34,016 nt of DNA from Methanolobus sp. GTDB lineage: Archaea > Halobacteriota > Methanosarcinia > Methanosarcinales > Methanosarcinaceae. Shown piece by piece: positions 17,190 to 24,782 of the stretch; the stretch's first letter is position 1, and each line of letters opens with the position of its first letter. The DNA lies in the NCBI GenBank assembly GCA_030154025.1, contig JASKKT010000024.1:1-34016 (forward strand), given 5' to 3'. The notes beneath the pieces were generated by a model that made no database searches, had not been told where the DNA came from, and saw nothing but the letters and a program-made list of their open reading frames with translations. The translations under genes were made by a program, and so were the position numbers.

Positions 17190-18099
17190 CATCTTTAAGG
17201 GAGACAGAGCCATTTCCACAATTATTGCAGCCATGCTGCTCCTTGTAATAATCACGACATTCATGGCAGCCATCAACGCATACTACATTCCCTCGCTTGG
17301 CGCCAGGTCCGAAATAGAGCACATGCAGCAAGTTCGCCAGAGTTTCAACGAACTGGATTCAAGGATCAGCCTGTACTCATACCTGGCCTACCAGGCATCC
17401 CTTGATGATAATATACTACCCCCGCCTGACATGAAGATACCGATATCTCTTGGCAGCAAGGGGATACAATACTTCTCCATAACCCCATCCAGTGGAGCTC
17501 TTGTTGCCAATCCGAATGAGATGAATCTCACAAATCAGACTCCTGGAACGAAAATGAACGTCACGATCAATTACAGAGAAACAATAAACGGCACTGAGAT
17601 AATAAACGTCACAGCCCCTCCAATAAATAGTACAGGCAGCCTGACCTACAGAGGTTTCAATCATTTCTGGATAAGCCAGGACTTTATATTAGAACACGGA
17701 GCTCTTATTTTGAGCCAGCCCCAATATCACAGGTCAATGATAATATCTGCTCCTCTTGGCGATCCCTGTGAGCTGAAGGGGAGGGACAATGTCACTTTGA
17801 ACCTGAACATGTATAATGTAACCAATCGGAAATCGGTCAGCGGGAACGCAGATTACATGCTTCTGCTAAATGTGAAACATGCTGAAAATCACAGTTATAC
17901 GGACGTGAATAATGTTACGATCAATGTAACTTCAGGGTATCATCAGGCATGGTACGATTACTTTGAGAGTTTCATGAACCTTACACGCATGGATGAACCG
18001 GAACATGACGCAGATAATCAGTCAGTCGGGGTCACATTCTACAATTACACCAGCGTGAACATAATACTATCTGATGTCGCGGTATCGTACTCGATTTAA
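17182..18099 (+). CDS. Large pilin-like surface protein
   Basis: About 305 residues. The leader MPSIFKGDRA precedes ISTIIAAMLLLVIITTFMAA, a class III pilin-type helix, then a region with a coiled-coil-like stretch (EIEHMQQVRQSFNELDSRIS, ~42-62) and a long Asn-rich beta region with more than ten Asn-x-Ser/Thr sequons. It resembles the archaeal pilin-like proteins with large heads that cap or decorate filaments. The ORF can start at GTG 17164, but GGTG five bases before ATG 17182 supports the shorter form, which overlaps the previous stop by eight bases. Exact role is unknown. Confidence 0.75.
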   Translation: MPSIFKGDRAISTIIAAMLLLVIITTFMAAINAYYIPSLGARSEIEHMQQVRQSFNELDSRISLYSYLAYQASLDDNILPPPDMKIPISLGSKGIQYFSITPSSGALVANPNEMNLTNQTPGTKMNVTINYRETINGTEIINVTAPPINSTGSLTYRGFNHFWISQDFILEHGALILSQPQYHRSMIISAPLGDPCELKGRDNVTLNLNMYNVTNRKSVSGNADYMLLLNVKHAENHSYTDVNNVTINVTSGYHQAWYDYFESFMNLTRMDEPEHDADNQSVGVTFYNYTSVNIILSDVAVSYSI

Positions 18100-18122
18100 A
18101 ACATAACGAAGGAATGACAAGA

Positions 18123-19634
18123 ATGCTAAGGAATGTCCCGTCAGTATTAATGCTCTTACTTATAGTGTTCTCTTTCATTTCAGTCTCCTCCGCAGCTGCG
18201 GAATATGAGTGGGTTTCGGCGGTTGATTCAAGGGTTCTCTATTGGGGAGATTCCGTAACATACAATGAATATGTCATAAAGGCAGATGATTTCAATGAAG
18301 ATGGCTATGTTCATATTGTTATCTACAAGAATGGACAAATCGAAAACCATGCACCACTTCATGTCGGCGGATCGGTGGAAGTGGAAAATGAGATACGTGT
18401 TTTTGTTGAAAAGCTAGAGTATGGAAAAAAGGAGGGAGTCAGAGGATGGGTCTATCCCGTAGAGCCTCGTGTGACAGTTAAGATATACAAAGCGGAGAAA
18501 AAAGTTCCTGACATCGAAATAACAATTAGTACCGACAAAGATACCTATGACCCGAAAAAAGTAAGCGAGTCAGCATTTATTTCAAATATAACTGTCCGTA
18601 ACAAAGGCAAAGAAGATCTTGTGAATGTTGCCGTATCATTAAATACAGACTCAATGAACATGACTCAAGGAAAACTTGTTCACAGATTCTCTGAAATTTC
18701 TAAAGATTCGGAGGAATCTATTAAAATCAAGCTGGAAACTCCCCTTATCTGGAAAAGCGATGAATTCACTATTTCAGCTAATGTCACGGGTGTGGATCCG
18801 GAAGGAAACCACTACCTCTTTACAAATGAAAAAACAATCAATGTGGAGCAGATGTGGGAGTTGAAGCTTACTAAATCGGTCAGCGAGATACTCTATCTCA
18901 ACCAGAAGGCATACTGTGCTTTAATAATAAGGAATTCCGGTCTCGTACCCTTGGATGCGATCCAGGTTTTTGATTCTACATTTGAGATAATTGAAAATAA
19001 CACAAGTGGTACGCCATTTAATACAACACTATCCTTAAAGCCAGGAGAAAAGATTAAAATTACAGAATATTCCATGCTACCGGATAAGCCAGGAAACTTC
19101 CTTATACCGGAGGCAATTGCTGTCTATACTTCCCCTGATGGAAAAAGACATGAGATATCTTCAGGTAAGCAGGAATGTGAAGTTGTCGGTCCTTATATTG
19201 TCATGACAAAATCAGTTGACACTGATAGAGTCATTGCATTCGAAGAGGTTACCATTCGCTTAAATATAAGCAACATTGGGAATGTAGATACTCATGTCAC
19301 TGTTGAAGATAAGCTGCCGGATAACAGTATCCTCCTAAATGGAGGGCCTTCTTTCAAAGGAGTCATTAAGAAGGGATCCTCTGCAAGCTTATCGTATACA
19401 ATTGTTATTAATCAGGAAGGTGAGATTCAGTTACCTGCTGCAGAAGCCAGCGCTGTGGATATGAAAGGATATAAGCATGCTTTTGAATCAAATATAACCC
19501 GGATAACATCTTACGGAAGTGAGTATGAACCCGATGAAAAGAGTGAAATTATGGCCTCGCTTTCAATCATTTCTGTATATATAGTTCTTATCATAGCATC
19601 CCTGAAGATCATGTTAAGGATGGCCAGAAAGTGA
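18123..19634 (+). CDS. Membrane-anchored surface protein with CARDB/DUF11-like repeats
   Basis: About 503 residues: signal peptide (LMLLLIVFSFISVSSAAA), then a ~100-residue N-domain, then three or so Ig-like modules of the CARDB/DUF11 kind with the typical phrases 'VRNKGKEDLVNVAV', 'IRNSGLVPLDAIQVFD' and 'ISNIGNVDTHVTVEDKLP'. One C-terminal membrane helix (~480-497) with a short basic tail holds it in the cell membrane. Many sequons suggest glycosylation. ATG 18114 is possible, but GGA lies nine bases before ATG 18123. It closes the pilus operon, 14-23 bases after the previous gene; a filament-basal or cell-wall-spanning role is inference. Confidence 0.82.
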   Translation: MLRNVPSVLMLLLIVFSFISVSSAAAEYEWVSAVDSRVLYWGDSVTYNEYVIKADDFNEDGYVHIVIYKNGQIENHAPLHVGGSVEVENEIRVFVEKLEYGKKEGVRGWVYPVEPRVTVKIYKAEKKVPDIEITISTDKDTYDPKKVSESAFISNITVRNKGKEDLVNVAVSLNTDSMNMTQGKLVHRFSEISKDSEESIKIKLETPLIWKSDEFTISANVTGVDPEGNHYLFTNEKTINVEQMWELKLTKSVSEILYLNQKAYCALIIRNSGLVPLDAIQVFDSTFEIIENNTSGTPFNTTLSLKPGEKIKITEYSMLPDKPGNFLIPEAIAVYTSPDGKRHEISSGKQECEVVGPYIVMTKSVDTDRVIAFEEVTIRLNISNIGNVDTHVTVEDKLPDNSILLNGGPSFKGVIKKGSSASLSYTIVINQEGEIQLPAAEASAVDMKGYKHAFESNITRITSYGSEYEPDEKSEIMASLSIISVYIVLIIASLKIMLRMARK

Positions 19635-19778
19635 ATTCCACGAAGTAAACATGCAACAGAATATGATTTTTGTTTAGCTGGACAATCTGGATAGATAACT
19701 GAAAAGTTAACATAAAACAGGTAATGATATCAGGTAAAGATAAAATAAGTTATGTAAAACTCTGCAACACAAAAGCGA

Positions 19779-19788
19779 TAAATATAAT
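19779..19788 (+). promoter_or_regulatory. TATA box, probably giving a leaderless regulator mRNA
   Basis: TAAATATAAT is centred about 30 bases before the ATG at 19814, which places the transcription start at or next to the start codon. No ribosome-binding site is seen, in keeping with a leaderless transcript. The gap 19635-19778 shows nothing else. Confidence 0.45.
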
Positions 19789-19813
19789 AAGTATAAGCAG
19801 TCTCTAATACAAC

Positions 19814-20380
19814 ATGAGCACTAATGCTAATGATAGTTTCTCAAAAGTAGAACATGATCAGAAACTTATGATATTAAATGCTCTTGGCAGCGATACGCGA
19901 ATAAAGATCATGCAGATACTCTGCGAGAATGAGACACATATTTCCAGAATAGCAAGGGACTTGGATCTTTCTGTACCTGTCACATCAAGGCATGTGAACG
20001 TACTGGAGGAAGCAGGGCTTATAACCCGCAAAATATTCGGAAAAAGCCATGTGCTCTGCGTGAACAACAGGAATATCTATACTGCACTGGATCTGTTCAC
20101 TCCAAAAAAAAGAGTACAGGTCAAAAAAGGGACATGCCTGCTCGAAGTACTTGAGCAGATAGCTGTTGTTGAAGTAAAGAGTATTAGAGGGCTGGAAAGC
20201 GTAGTTTCAACTAACGGCGAAGAGGGTTTTTTTGTTTATGAGGTCGATGGGGAATTCTCCAATAAGAATGTAAGGGACTTCAGGCTGGAGAAAGATGCCA
20301 CCATCTCATGGAAAAAACTGGAGCCTATAACCAGGATAGAGCTTGATGTAACTATTGACGGCGAGCCAGAAACGCCATAA
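19814..20380 (+). CDS. ArsR-type winged-helix regulator with a DUF4430-like C-terminal domain
   Basis: 188 residues. Residues ~18-90 are an ArsR/HTH_5-type winged helix (LGSDTRIKIMQILCENETHI, then ISRIARDLDLSVPVTSRHV as recognition helix and VLEEAGLITRK as the lead into the wing). Residues ~105-185 form a small domain with GFFVYEVDGEFSNKNVRDF and ISWKKLEP, which resembles DUF4430, a domain usually found in extracellular proteins. The helix-turn-helix marks it as a cytoplasmic DNA-binding protein; the second domain may bind a ligand or allow dimerisation. It lies just downstream of the pilus operon on the same strand with its own promoter, so it may regulate that operon (inference). Confidence 0.8.
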   Translation: MSTNANDSFSKVEHDQKLMILNALGSDTRIKIMQILCENETHISRIARDLDLSVPVTSRHVNVLEEAGLITRKIFGKSHVLCVNNRNIYTALDLFTPKKRVQVKKGTCLLEVLEQIAVVEVKSIRGLESVVSTNGEEGFFVYEVDGEFSNKNVRDFRLEKDATISWKKLEPITRIELDVTIDGEPETP

Positions 20381-20386
20381 AAAGCG

Positions 20387-20414
20387 TTTTTTATCGTTTT
20401 AAGCTACGTTTTTT
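20387..20414. terminator. T-tract terminator between convergent genes
   Basis: Three T-runs (20387-20392, 20397-20400, 20409-20414) follow directly on the regulator stop. Euryarchaeal transcription ends at such oligo-T tracts. On the other strand, an A-rich mirror and TTTTT near 20378-20383 could serve the convergent DUF5658 gene. Confidence 0.5.
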
Positions 20415-20418
20415 GATT

Positions 20419-20805
20419 TCACAGGTACATTAGCCTTATAATCTGGATCAGGCTCTGGCTACCACAAATGACCAAGGCATTGTTCAAGACAAGGAAAAAT
20501 CCGAAAAGAGCAATTCCTTTCTTCGATGCAGACCAGACGAGTTGTATCAATTTAGAATCAGCCGACCTGAGGCTCAGATAATTATAGTAAACAAGCCCCA
20601 TGAATAGCATCTTAAGGAGGAGCAGGGACCATATGCCATACTGTTCCATCACAAAAGCAAGAAAACCGTTCTCTTCGAACCCATACTGAAGAGCGTGCAT
20701 TGTTGTGATAAAATCCCCGATGACATAAAAAAGGATTATGTACTTGGCTTCGTGCAGGAAAGAGGAGAATTGCCTTATATCCATTAATGAGAACAAGTAA
20801 TTCAT
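20419..20805 (-). CDS. DUF5658-family small membrane protein
   Basis: 128 residues with four predicted membrane helices (about 22-38, 55-75, 90-110 region and near the C-terminus). The phrase YVIGDFITTMHALQYGFEEN (helix one into Glu-Glu-Asn-Gly) is typical of DUF5658, a family of small archaeal and bacterial membrane proteins of unknown function. No strong ribosome-binding site precedes the ATG; a TATA-like AATTATATATTT at 20829-20840 lies about 29 bases upstream, so a leaderless or very short-leader transcript is likely. ATG at residue 8 is a possible alternative start. It converges on the regulator gene. Confidence 0.75.
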   Translation of the reverse strand: MNYLFSLMDIRQFSSFLHEAKYIILFYVIGDFITTMHALQYGFEENGFLAFVMEQYGIWSLLLLKMLFMGLVYYNYLSLRSADSKLIQLVWSASKKGIALFGFFLVLNNALVICGSQSLIQIIRLMYL

Positions 20806-20828
20806 ATCAACTAATTATATATTAATCA

Positions 20829-20840
20829 AATATATAATTA
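20829..20840 (-). promoter_or_regulatory. TATA box for the DUF5658 gene
   Basis: The minus strand reads AATTATATATTT, centred about 29 bases before the ATG at 20805. A second AT-only run at 20815-20822 is too close to the ATG to act. Confidence 0.35.
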
Positions 20841-20975
20841 TTGTTTTTTTCGATATAATATATGGGATCAAAACATCACATCAAAATAGAAAGAAGCGGG
20901 CATTGATAAAATGAAGGCAGCTAGGTGAGAGAGCATGCCGGATGAATGATTATGGAGGAAATTAAAAGAGAAGAA

Positions 20976-21212
20976 TCACTGGGTGCATTCCTGCACCATG
21001 ATCTTTGAGGCCATGCCCTTACCAAGAGCATAGTTGCAGCCGTTAAGATCCACAATAAGGGCACCCATATTATCTTTCTTGACCTTGAGGAATGAATTCT
21101 CTATAAACCCCATGGATTTAAGTCGATTCACAAGGGAACGACCTGCATTGATCGATATTATCTTACTGACCTTGCCTTCAGGCATCATTGCCAGCGGCAT
21201 GATTGGAGCCAT
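20976..21212 (-). CDS. feoA: FeoA-domain protein
   Basis: 78 residues, the size of stand-alone FeoA, an SH3-like protein that works with the FeoB ferrous-iron transporter in the cytoplasm. Family marks are PEGKVSKIISINAGRSLVNRL (N-terminal strand and helix), Leu-Lys-Ser-Met-Gly-Phe, and the C-terminal ALGKGMASKIMVQ. FeoB is not in the window. GAGAGGT lies five bases before the ATG. A DtxR-like palindrome lies 42-63 bases upstream of the start, which fits iron- or manganese-dependent control. Confidence 0.9.
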   Translation of the reverse strand: MAPIMPLAMMPEGKVSKIISINAGRSLVNRLKSMGFIENSFLKVKKDNMGALIVDLNGCNYALGKGMASKIMVQECTQ

Positions 21213-21253
21213 ATTCTACCTCTCTTAGTCCTTGATGTCTGTTTTGTCAAGTT

Positions 21254-21275
21254 GGTAAGCCTCAGTAGGCATACC
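21254..21275. promoter_or_regulatory. Candidate DtxR-family metal-regulator operator
   Basis: Half-sites GGTAAGCCT (21254-21262) and AGGCATACC (21267-21275) are inverted repeats matching at 8 of 9 positions around a 4-base centre. With the flanking TAA, the minus strand begins TTAGGTATGCCTA, which resembles the known DtxR/IdeR operator half TTAGGTTAGCCTA. It lies between feoA and its TATA box. Confidence 0.5.
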
Positions 21276-21287
21276 TAATATTAATCG

Positions 21288-21304
21288 ACACTACGATATA
21301 GTGT
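21288..21304. repeat. Perfect 6-bp inverted repeat in the feoA-U32 control region
   Basis: ACACTA (21288-21293) and TAGTGT (21299-21304) are perfect inverted repeats with a 5-base spacer. They sit between the shared TATA box and the DtxR-like palindrome, around the predicted feoA transcription start, so they may be a second operator. Confidence 0.4.
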
Positions 21305-21311
21305 TCAATGG

Positions 21312-21320
21312 TATATATAA
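21312..21320. promoter_or_regulatory. TATA box usable in both directions (feoA / U32)
   Basis: TATATATAA on the plus strand is TTATATATA on the minus strand. Plus-strand use predicts a start near 21343, just before the leader ORF at 21350; minus-strand use predicts one near 21288 for feoA. Confidence 0.45.
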
Positions 21321-21339
21321 GTTGTCTGCGGCTAAGATA

Positions 21340-21402
21340 ACTTGACAAGATGACAAATCCACTTGAGCAGATGACAAATCCACTTGAGCAGATGACAAAT
21401 GA
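21340..21402 (+). repeat. Three tandem 21-bp repeats
   Basis: Copies at 21340-21360, 21361-21381 and 21382-21402 share the unit ACTTGAGCAGATGACAAATC plus one base; the first copy differs at three positions near its left part and the third at its last two. Because 21 is a multiple of three, the array keeps a reading frame through the leader ORF. Confidence 0.9.
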
Positions 21403-21424
21403 TTTAAGCCATGCCCCCGCTTAA
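21350..21424 (+). CDS. 24-residue leader ORF made of a heptapeptide repeat
   Basis: ATG at 21350 opens a frame reading MTNPLEQMTNPLEQMTND and six further residues before TAA at 21422-21424. It lies six bases ahead of the U32 start codon and in the same frame. The predicted transcription start is only about seven bases before its ATG, so it would be the first ORF on the mRNA, nearly leaderless. The U32 gene itself has no ribosome-binding site (only CAAACC before its ATG), so coupling through this leader is plausible. No homologue is recognised; it could be regulatory rather than a functional peptide. Confidence 0.45.
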   Translation: MTNPLEQMTNPLEQMTNDLSHAPA

Positions 21425-21430
21425 CAAACC

Positions 21431-22654
21431 ATGCCTGAGACCAATGGAGAAGTAAGCACCCCGGAACTTGTAATGGGAGTCCGTAACCCGGCATCCCTTG
21501 GAGCCTGCAAGGAACATGCCGATGCAGTCTATTTTTCCCTGGACAGGTTCAGTCTCAGATCAAGAGCAAGGGAGATCACACCAGAAAACCTTGCAGGTTT
21601 TGTGGAACAGGTACATGAGTGTGGCCTGAAGGGTTACCTTGCGGTCAATTCCGTCATTTATCCCCGGGACCTGCAGGAGCTTAACAAGGTGATGGAAGCT
21701 GCGGCATCTGCAGGTGTCGATGCTGTCATAGCCTGGGACCCCGCTGCCATTATGCAGGCGATACAGAACGATCTGGATCTGCACATCTCCACACAGGCGA
21801 ATGTATCCAGTCATCAGAGCGCAGAATTCTACAGATCCCTGGGAGCGAGCAGGGTCGTGCTTGCAAGAGAGTTGAGCCTGGAGCAGATAAAAGAGATCAG
21901 GGCTAATACGGACATGGAACTGGAGATCTTCGTTCACGGGGCCATGTGCCAGTCAATATCCGGCAGGTGCTACCTATCGGCACACCTGCTGGGCAGATCC
22001 GGGAACTGCGGGGAATGCAGTCAGCCCTGCAGATGGGAATGGTCACTGTATTCAGACAGGAATGAGAAAGTGAGCCTTGAAGGAAAGTACCTTCTCAGTG
22101 CAAAGGACCTCTGCATGATAGAACACATACCTGAACTGATCGAAGCTGGTCTCGATGCCTTCAAGGTGGAGGGACGGCTGCGTGATCCCGGATATACCTC
22201 CGTGGTCTCAAAGTGCTACAGGAAAGCCATTGATGCTTATACAAGCGGTACTTATACGCCCGAGGCTGCCGGTCTGCTGAAAAGGGAGATGGGACTGCAG
22301 TATAATCGTGGTTTTTCAACCGGTTTCTATTTTGGCGATCCCGGTTCGGAGGGATTGGCCCTGGACCAGGCCATGAATGCCTCCCCTGTAAAAAAGCAGG
22401 CAGTGGGTTTTGTGACAAATTTCTTCCCGAAGAGTAATGCCGCATCTATTAAACTCATGGAGGGAGGACTGGATCTGGGGGACACGATCATTATAGAAGG
22501 CGGTACGACATATATTGAGCAGAGCGTATCATCTCTGGTCATTCAAGGAGAGAGTGTCCTCTCTGCAGAAAAAGGCCAGGAGGCAGGACTTGCAGTTACA
22601 GGCAAAGTCCGCAAGAATGACCGTGTGTTCAGAATAGGCAGGATGCTTTCCTAA
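21431..22654 (+). CDS. Peptidase U32 family protein (tRNA/rRNA hydroxylation type)
   Basis: 407 residues. The U32 signature lies at ~165-201: ELEIFVHGAMCQSISGRCYL, then GRSGNCGECSQPCR, with Cys173, 180, 193, 196 and 200 available for an iron-sulfur cluster. The N-terminal ~160 residues fit the family's TIM-barrel (NSVIYPRDL, HISTQANVSSHQSAEFY). Characterised members (TrhP/RlhA) hydroxylate tRNA U34 or 23S rRNA C2501 rather than act as proteases, and the same may hold here. The C-terminal ~80 residues form a small beta domain, also usual. It is divergent from feoA and preceded by an in-frame leader ORF. Confidence 0.92.
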   Translation: MPETNGEVSTPELVMGVRNPASLGACKEHADAVYFSLDRFSLRSRAREITPENLAGFVEQVHECGLKGYLAVNSVIYPRDLQELNKVMEAAASAGVDAVIAWDPAAIMQAIQNDLDLHISTQANVSSHQSAEFYRSLGASRVVLARELSLEQIKEIRANTDMELEIFVHGAMCQSISGRCYLSAHLLGRSGNCGECSQPCRWEWSLYSDRNEKVSLEGKYLLSAKDLCMIEHIPELIEAGLDAFKVEGRLRDPGYTSVVSKCYRKAIDAYTSGTYTPEAAGLLKREMGLQYNRGFSTGFYFGDPGSEGLALDQAMNASPVKKQAVGFVTNFFPKSNAASIKLMEGGLDLGDTIIIEGGTTYIEQSVSSLVIQGESVLSAEKGQEAGLAVTGKVRKNDRVFRIGRMLS

Positions 22655-22783
22655 GCTCATCCGGTCATCTGCTTTCTTCCGGGATTTGATCAGCAGGAAA
22701 TTACAAATCGATTTAATTTAAAAAATATATAATATAAGAATGCACAATATGATTAGCAATTCATATCAGCGGAGGAAAGAACA

Positions 22784-23215
22784 TTGGACAAGTTCATGCA
22801 GTATGCTATTGAAGAAGCAAAGAAAGGGCTTGCAGAGGGAGGTATCCCCATCGGCTCTGTGCTTGTGAGGAACGGAGAGATCGTTGGCAGGGGTCACAAC
22901 ATGAGGGTGCAGGAGGGCGACCCCATGGCACACGCGGAGATATCCTGCCTGAAGAATGCAGGGAGGATTGGCAGTTACAAAGACACGGTCCTTTATTCCA
23001 CGTTGATGCCCTGTTACCTTTGTGCAGGTGCAGCCGTGCAGTTTGGCATCAGGAAGGTAATAGTGGGGGAATCGGCGAACTTCCAGGGAGCCCCCGAGTT
23101 TATGAGAGAGCATGGGATAGAAGTTGTAGATATGGATATTGCGGAATGTAAGGAGATGATGAGTAAATTCATACAAGACAGGCCGGATCTATGGTATGAG
23201 GACATCGGTAAGTAA
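22784..23215 (+). CDS. Cytosine deaminase of the fungal FCY1 type
   Basis: 143 residues. Zinc and proton-shuttle residues of the CDA fold are present: His50-Ala-Glu52 and Pro-Cys77-x-x-Cys80. Compared with yeast cytosine deaminase from memory, many short blocks match: GRGHNMR, HAEIS (HGEIS in yeast), GIRKVIVGE, and a C-terminus DRPDLWYEDIGK that parallels ERPQDWFEDIGE; the Trp and Asp there (137 and 140) are the cytosine-recognition positions in the yeast enzyme. The likely reaction is cytosine to uracil in pyrimidine salvage. The start is TTG at 22784 with GGAGG seven bases upstream. A TATA-like run lies near 22725-22735. Confidence 0.85.
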   Translation: MDKFMQYAIEEAKKGLAEGGIPIGSVLVRNGEIVGRGHNMRVQEGDPMAHAEISCLKNAGRIGSYKDTVLYSTLMPCYLCAGAAVQFGIRKVIVGESANFQGAPEFMREHGIEVVDMDIAECKEMMSKFIQDRPDLWYEDIGK

Positions 23216-23222
23216 AAAATTC

Positions 23223-24707
23223 TCATTCGCCTTTTTTGAAAGTGGCCCAGAATACGCTGCCTATACCGGCAGGACCATCCTCGATGCCTACCCTGCCCCC
23301 GTGGAGGTCAACCACTCTCCTGGCTATTGCAAGGCCAAGGCCGGCACCTTTAATCCCCTTCCTTTTTTGTGTAAGTCGTTTAAAGCGATCAAACACAAGC
23401 TCTTTATCAGTATCGGATATGCCGTCACCGAAGTCCTGGACATTCACTTTCCACTCAGTGCCGAGATCACCAATTTCGATAATAATGCTGCTATTAGCAG
23501 GTCCATATTTGATGGCATTGGAAATGTAATTGGTGAAAACCCCTTCCACCAGGGGATTCACTCTTGCCGGATAGTGGCCATTGAGCCTTATATCCATCGT
23601 TATGTTCTTTTCAGCCATCAGGGTCGTGAAACTGTCTGCTGCATCCCTTATTATGGGGCCAAGATCAAGGACCCTGAACTCAAGATTGTCAGTATCCTCG
23701 AGCCTTGCAAAGTGGGCGGTAGACTCGATCATATTAATGAGCCGTGAAATATTATCATCTATGATCCTGAGCTTGCGGATCTTGTCATTATTGTCCTCGG
23801 CATGTAAAAGCATGCCTGCAAACCCTTTAGCAATCCCTGCAGGGTTCATGAGGTCGTGCGCCATTATGTCGATGAAGAGGTCTTTCAGGTCATTAGAGTA
23901 CTTAAGGTTCTGAGCATATTGCTTCAATTGCTTTTCAGCTTCCTTCTTAAGTGTGATATCCTCGCCTGAGCTGAGAACACCCAGGGAGTTACCCTCCTTG
24001 TCTTGGATGGACTTGCTGCACCACGAAACTATTCGTTCTTCCCCATTCTTGGTCATCAGGGGACCTTCATAATATAATTCAGCCCCGTTCTCAAGACCCA
24101 TTGCTTTGATATAGTGTTGTCTGGCCTCATTTCCTGAGGGCTGCGGTACAAAGGTATTAAACCAGCTGCGCTCCATAATATCCGACTCCTCGCAGCCGAG
24201 TATGTCCATAGCCCTCCTGTTGACAAGAGTGACCCGCTGGTCCCGGTCAAGCACGAGCATCATGACCCCGGCAATATCCAGGTAGTTCTGTGCCTGGTCC
24301 CTTTCATAGATCACTTTGTCGTGCAATGACTTGATCCTTAGCAGGGATGTAACCCTCATCCTCAGTTCCAGCCTGTCCACCGGCTTGGTAAGAAAATCGT
24401 CTGCATGGCATTCAATACCTTTAAGGCGATCCTCTCTTGAGGAAAGCGCGGTCACCAGGACTACCGGGATGAAGTGGGTCTCAGAGGACTTCTTGATCTG
24501 CTCACATACCTTGTACCCGTTAAGCCCAGGCATCATCACATCCAGCAGAACAAGGTCCGGCCTTTCCTTCACAACCAGCTGCAGGGCTTCAGAACCGCAA
24601 TATGCGGGAATAATGTCATACTCGGCAGTAAGATAAGCCTGGAGCAGTTCTACATTCATTGGCTCATCGTCCACTATAAGTATCCGGGGTCTGGGAGATG
24701 GGGACAT
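23223..24707 (-). CDS. Response-regulator/PAS/histidine-kinase hybrid
   Basis: About 494 residues, cytoplasmic. Residues ~8-120 are a receiver domain (ILIVDDEP; phospho-acceptor Asp in LVLLDVMMPG; Thr in LVTALS; Lys in FLTKPV). A PAS domain follows (~145-265). The kinase has an H-box IMAHDLMNPAG (~285), N-box NYISNAIKYGP, and G boxes DFGDGISD and GAGLGLAIARR at the C-terminus. With a receiver first and no output domain, it is likely to relay phosphate to another protein. TTG at 24764 would add 19 residues but lies upstream of the predicted transcription start, so ATG 24707 is preferred. No partner regulator lies next to it. Confidence 0.9.
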   Translation of the reverse strand: MSPSPRPRILIVDDEPMNVELLQAYLTAEYDIIPAYCGSEALQLVVKERPDLVLLDVMMPGLNGYKVCEQIKKSSETHFIPVVLVTALSSREDRLKGIECHADDFLTKPVDRLELRMRVTSLLRIKSLHDKVIYERDQAQNYLDIAGVMMLVLDRDQRVTLVNRRAMDILGCEESDIMERSWFNTFVPQPSGNEARQHYIKAMGLENGAELYYEGPLMTKNGEERIVSWCSKSIQDKEGNSLGVLSSGEDITLKKEAEKQLKQYAQNLKYSNDLKDLFIDIMAHDLMNPAGIAKGFAGMLLHAEDNNDKIRKLRIIDDNISRLINMIESTAHFARLEDTDNLEFRVLDLGPIIRDAADSFTTLMAEKNITMDIRLNGHYPARVNPLVEGVFTNYISNAIKYGPANSSIIIEIGDLGTEWKVNVQDFGDGISDTDKELVFDRFKRLTQKRKGIKGAGLGLAIARRVVDLHGGRVGIEDGPAGIGSVFWATFKKGE

Positions 24708-24775
24708 CTCTTCTTTTTTTAAGGCGCCTTCCGTTCTAAAGAACACCCTGTCTCGTGAAATCAAACTGTATGGAA

Positions 24776-24782
24776 CTTTATA
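24776..24782 (-). promoter_or_regulatory. TATA box for the hybrid kinase gene
   Basis: TATAAAG on the minus strand predicts a start near 24752, between the possible TTG (24764) and the preferred ATG (24707). Confidence 0.4.

Noticed and set aside
21340-21402. 21-bp repeats as a small CRISPR array
   Set aside because: Repeats are directly tandem with no unique spacers and no cas genes nearby.
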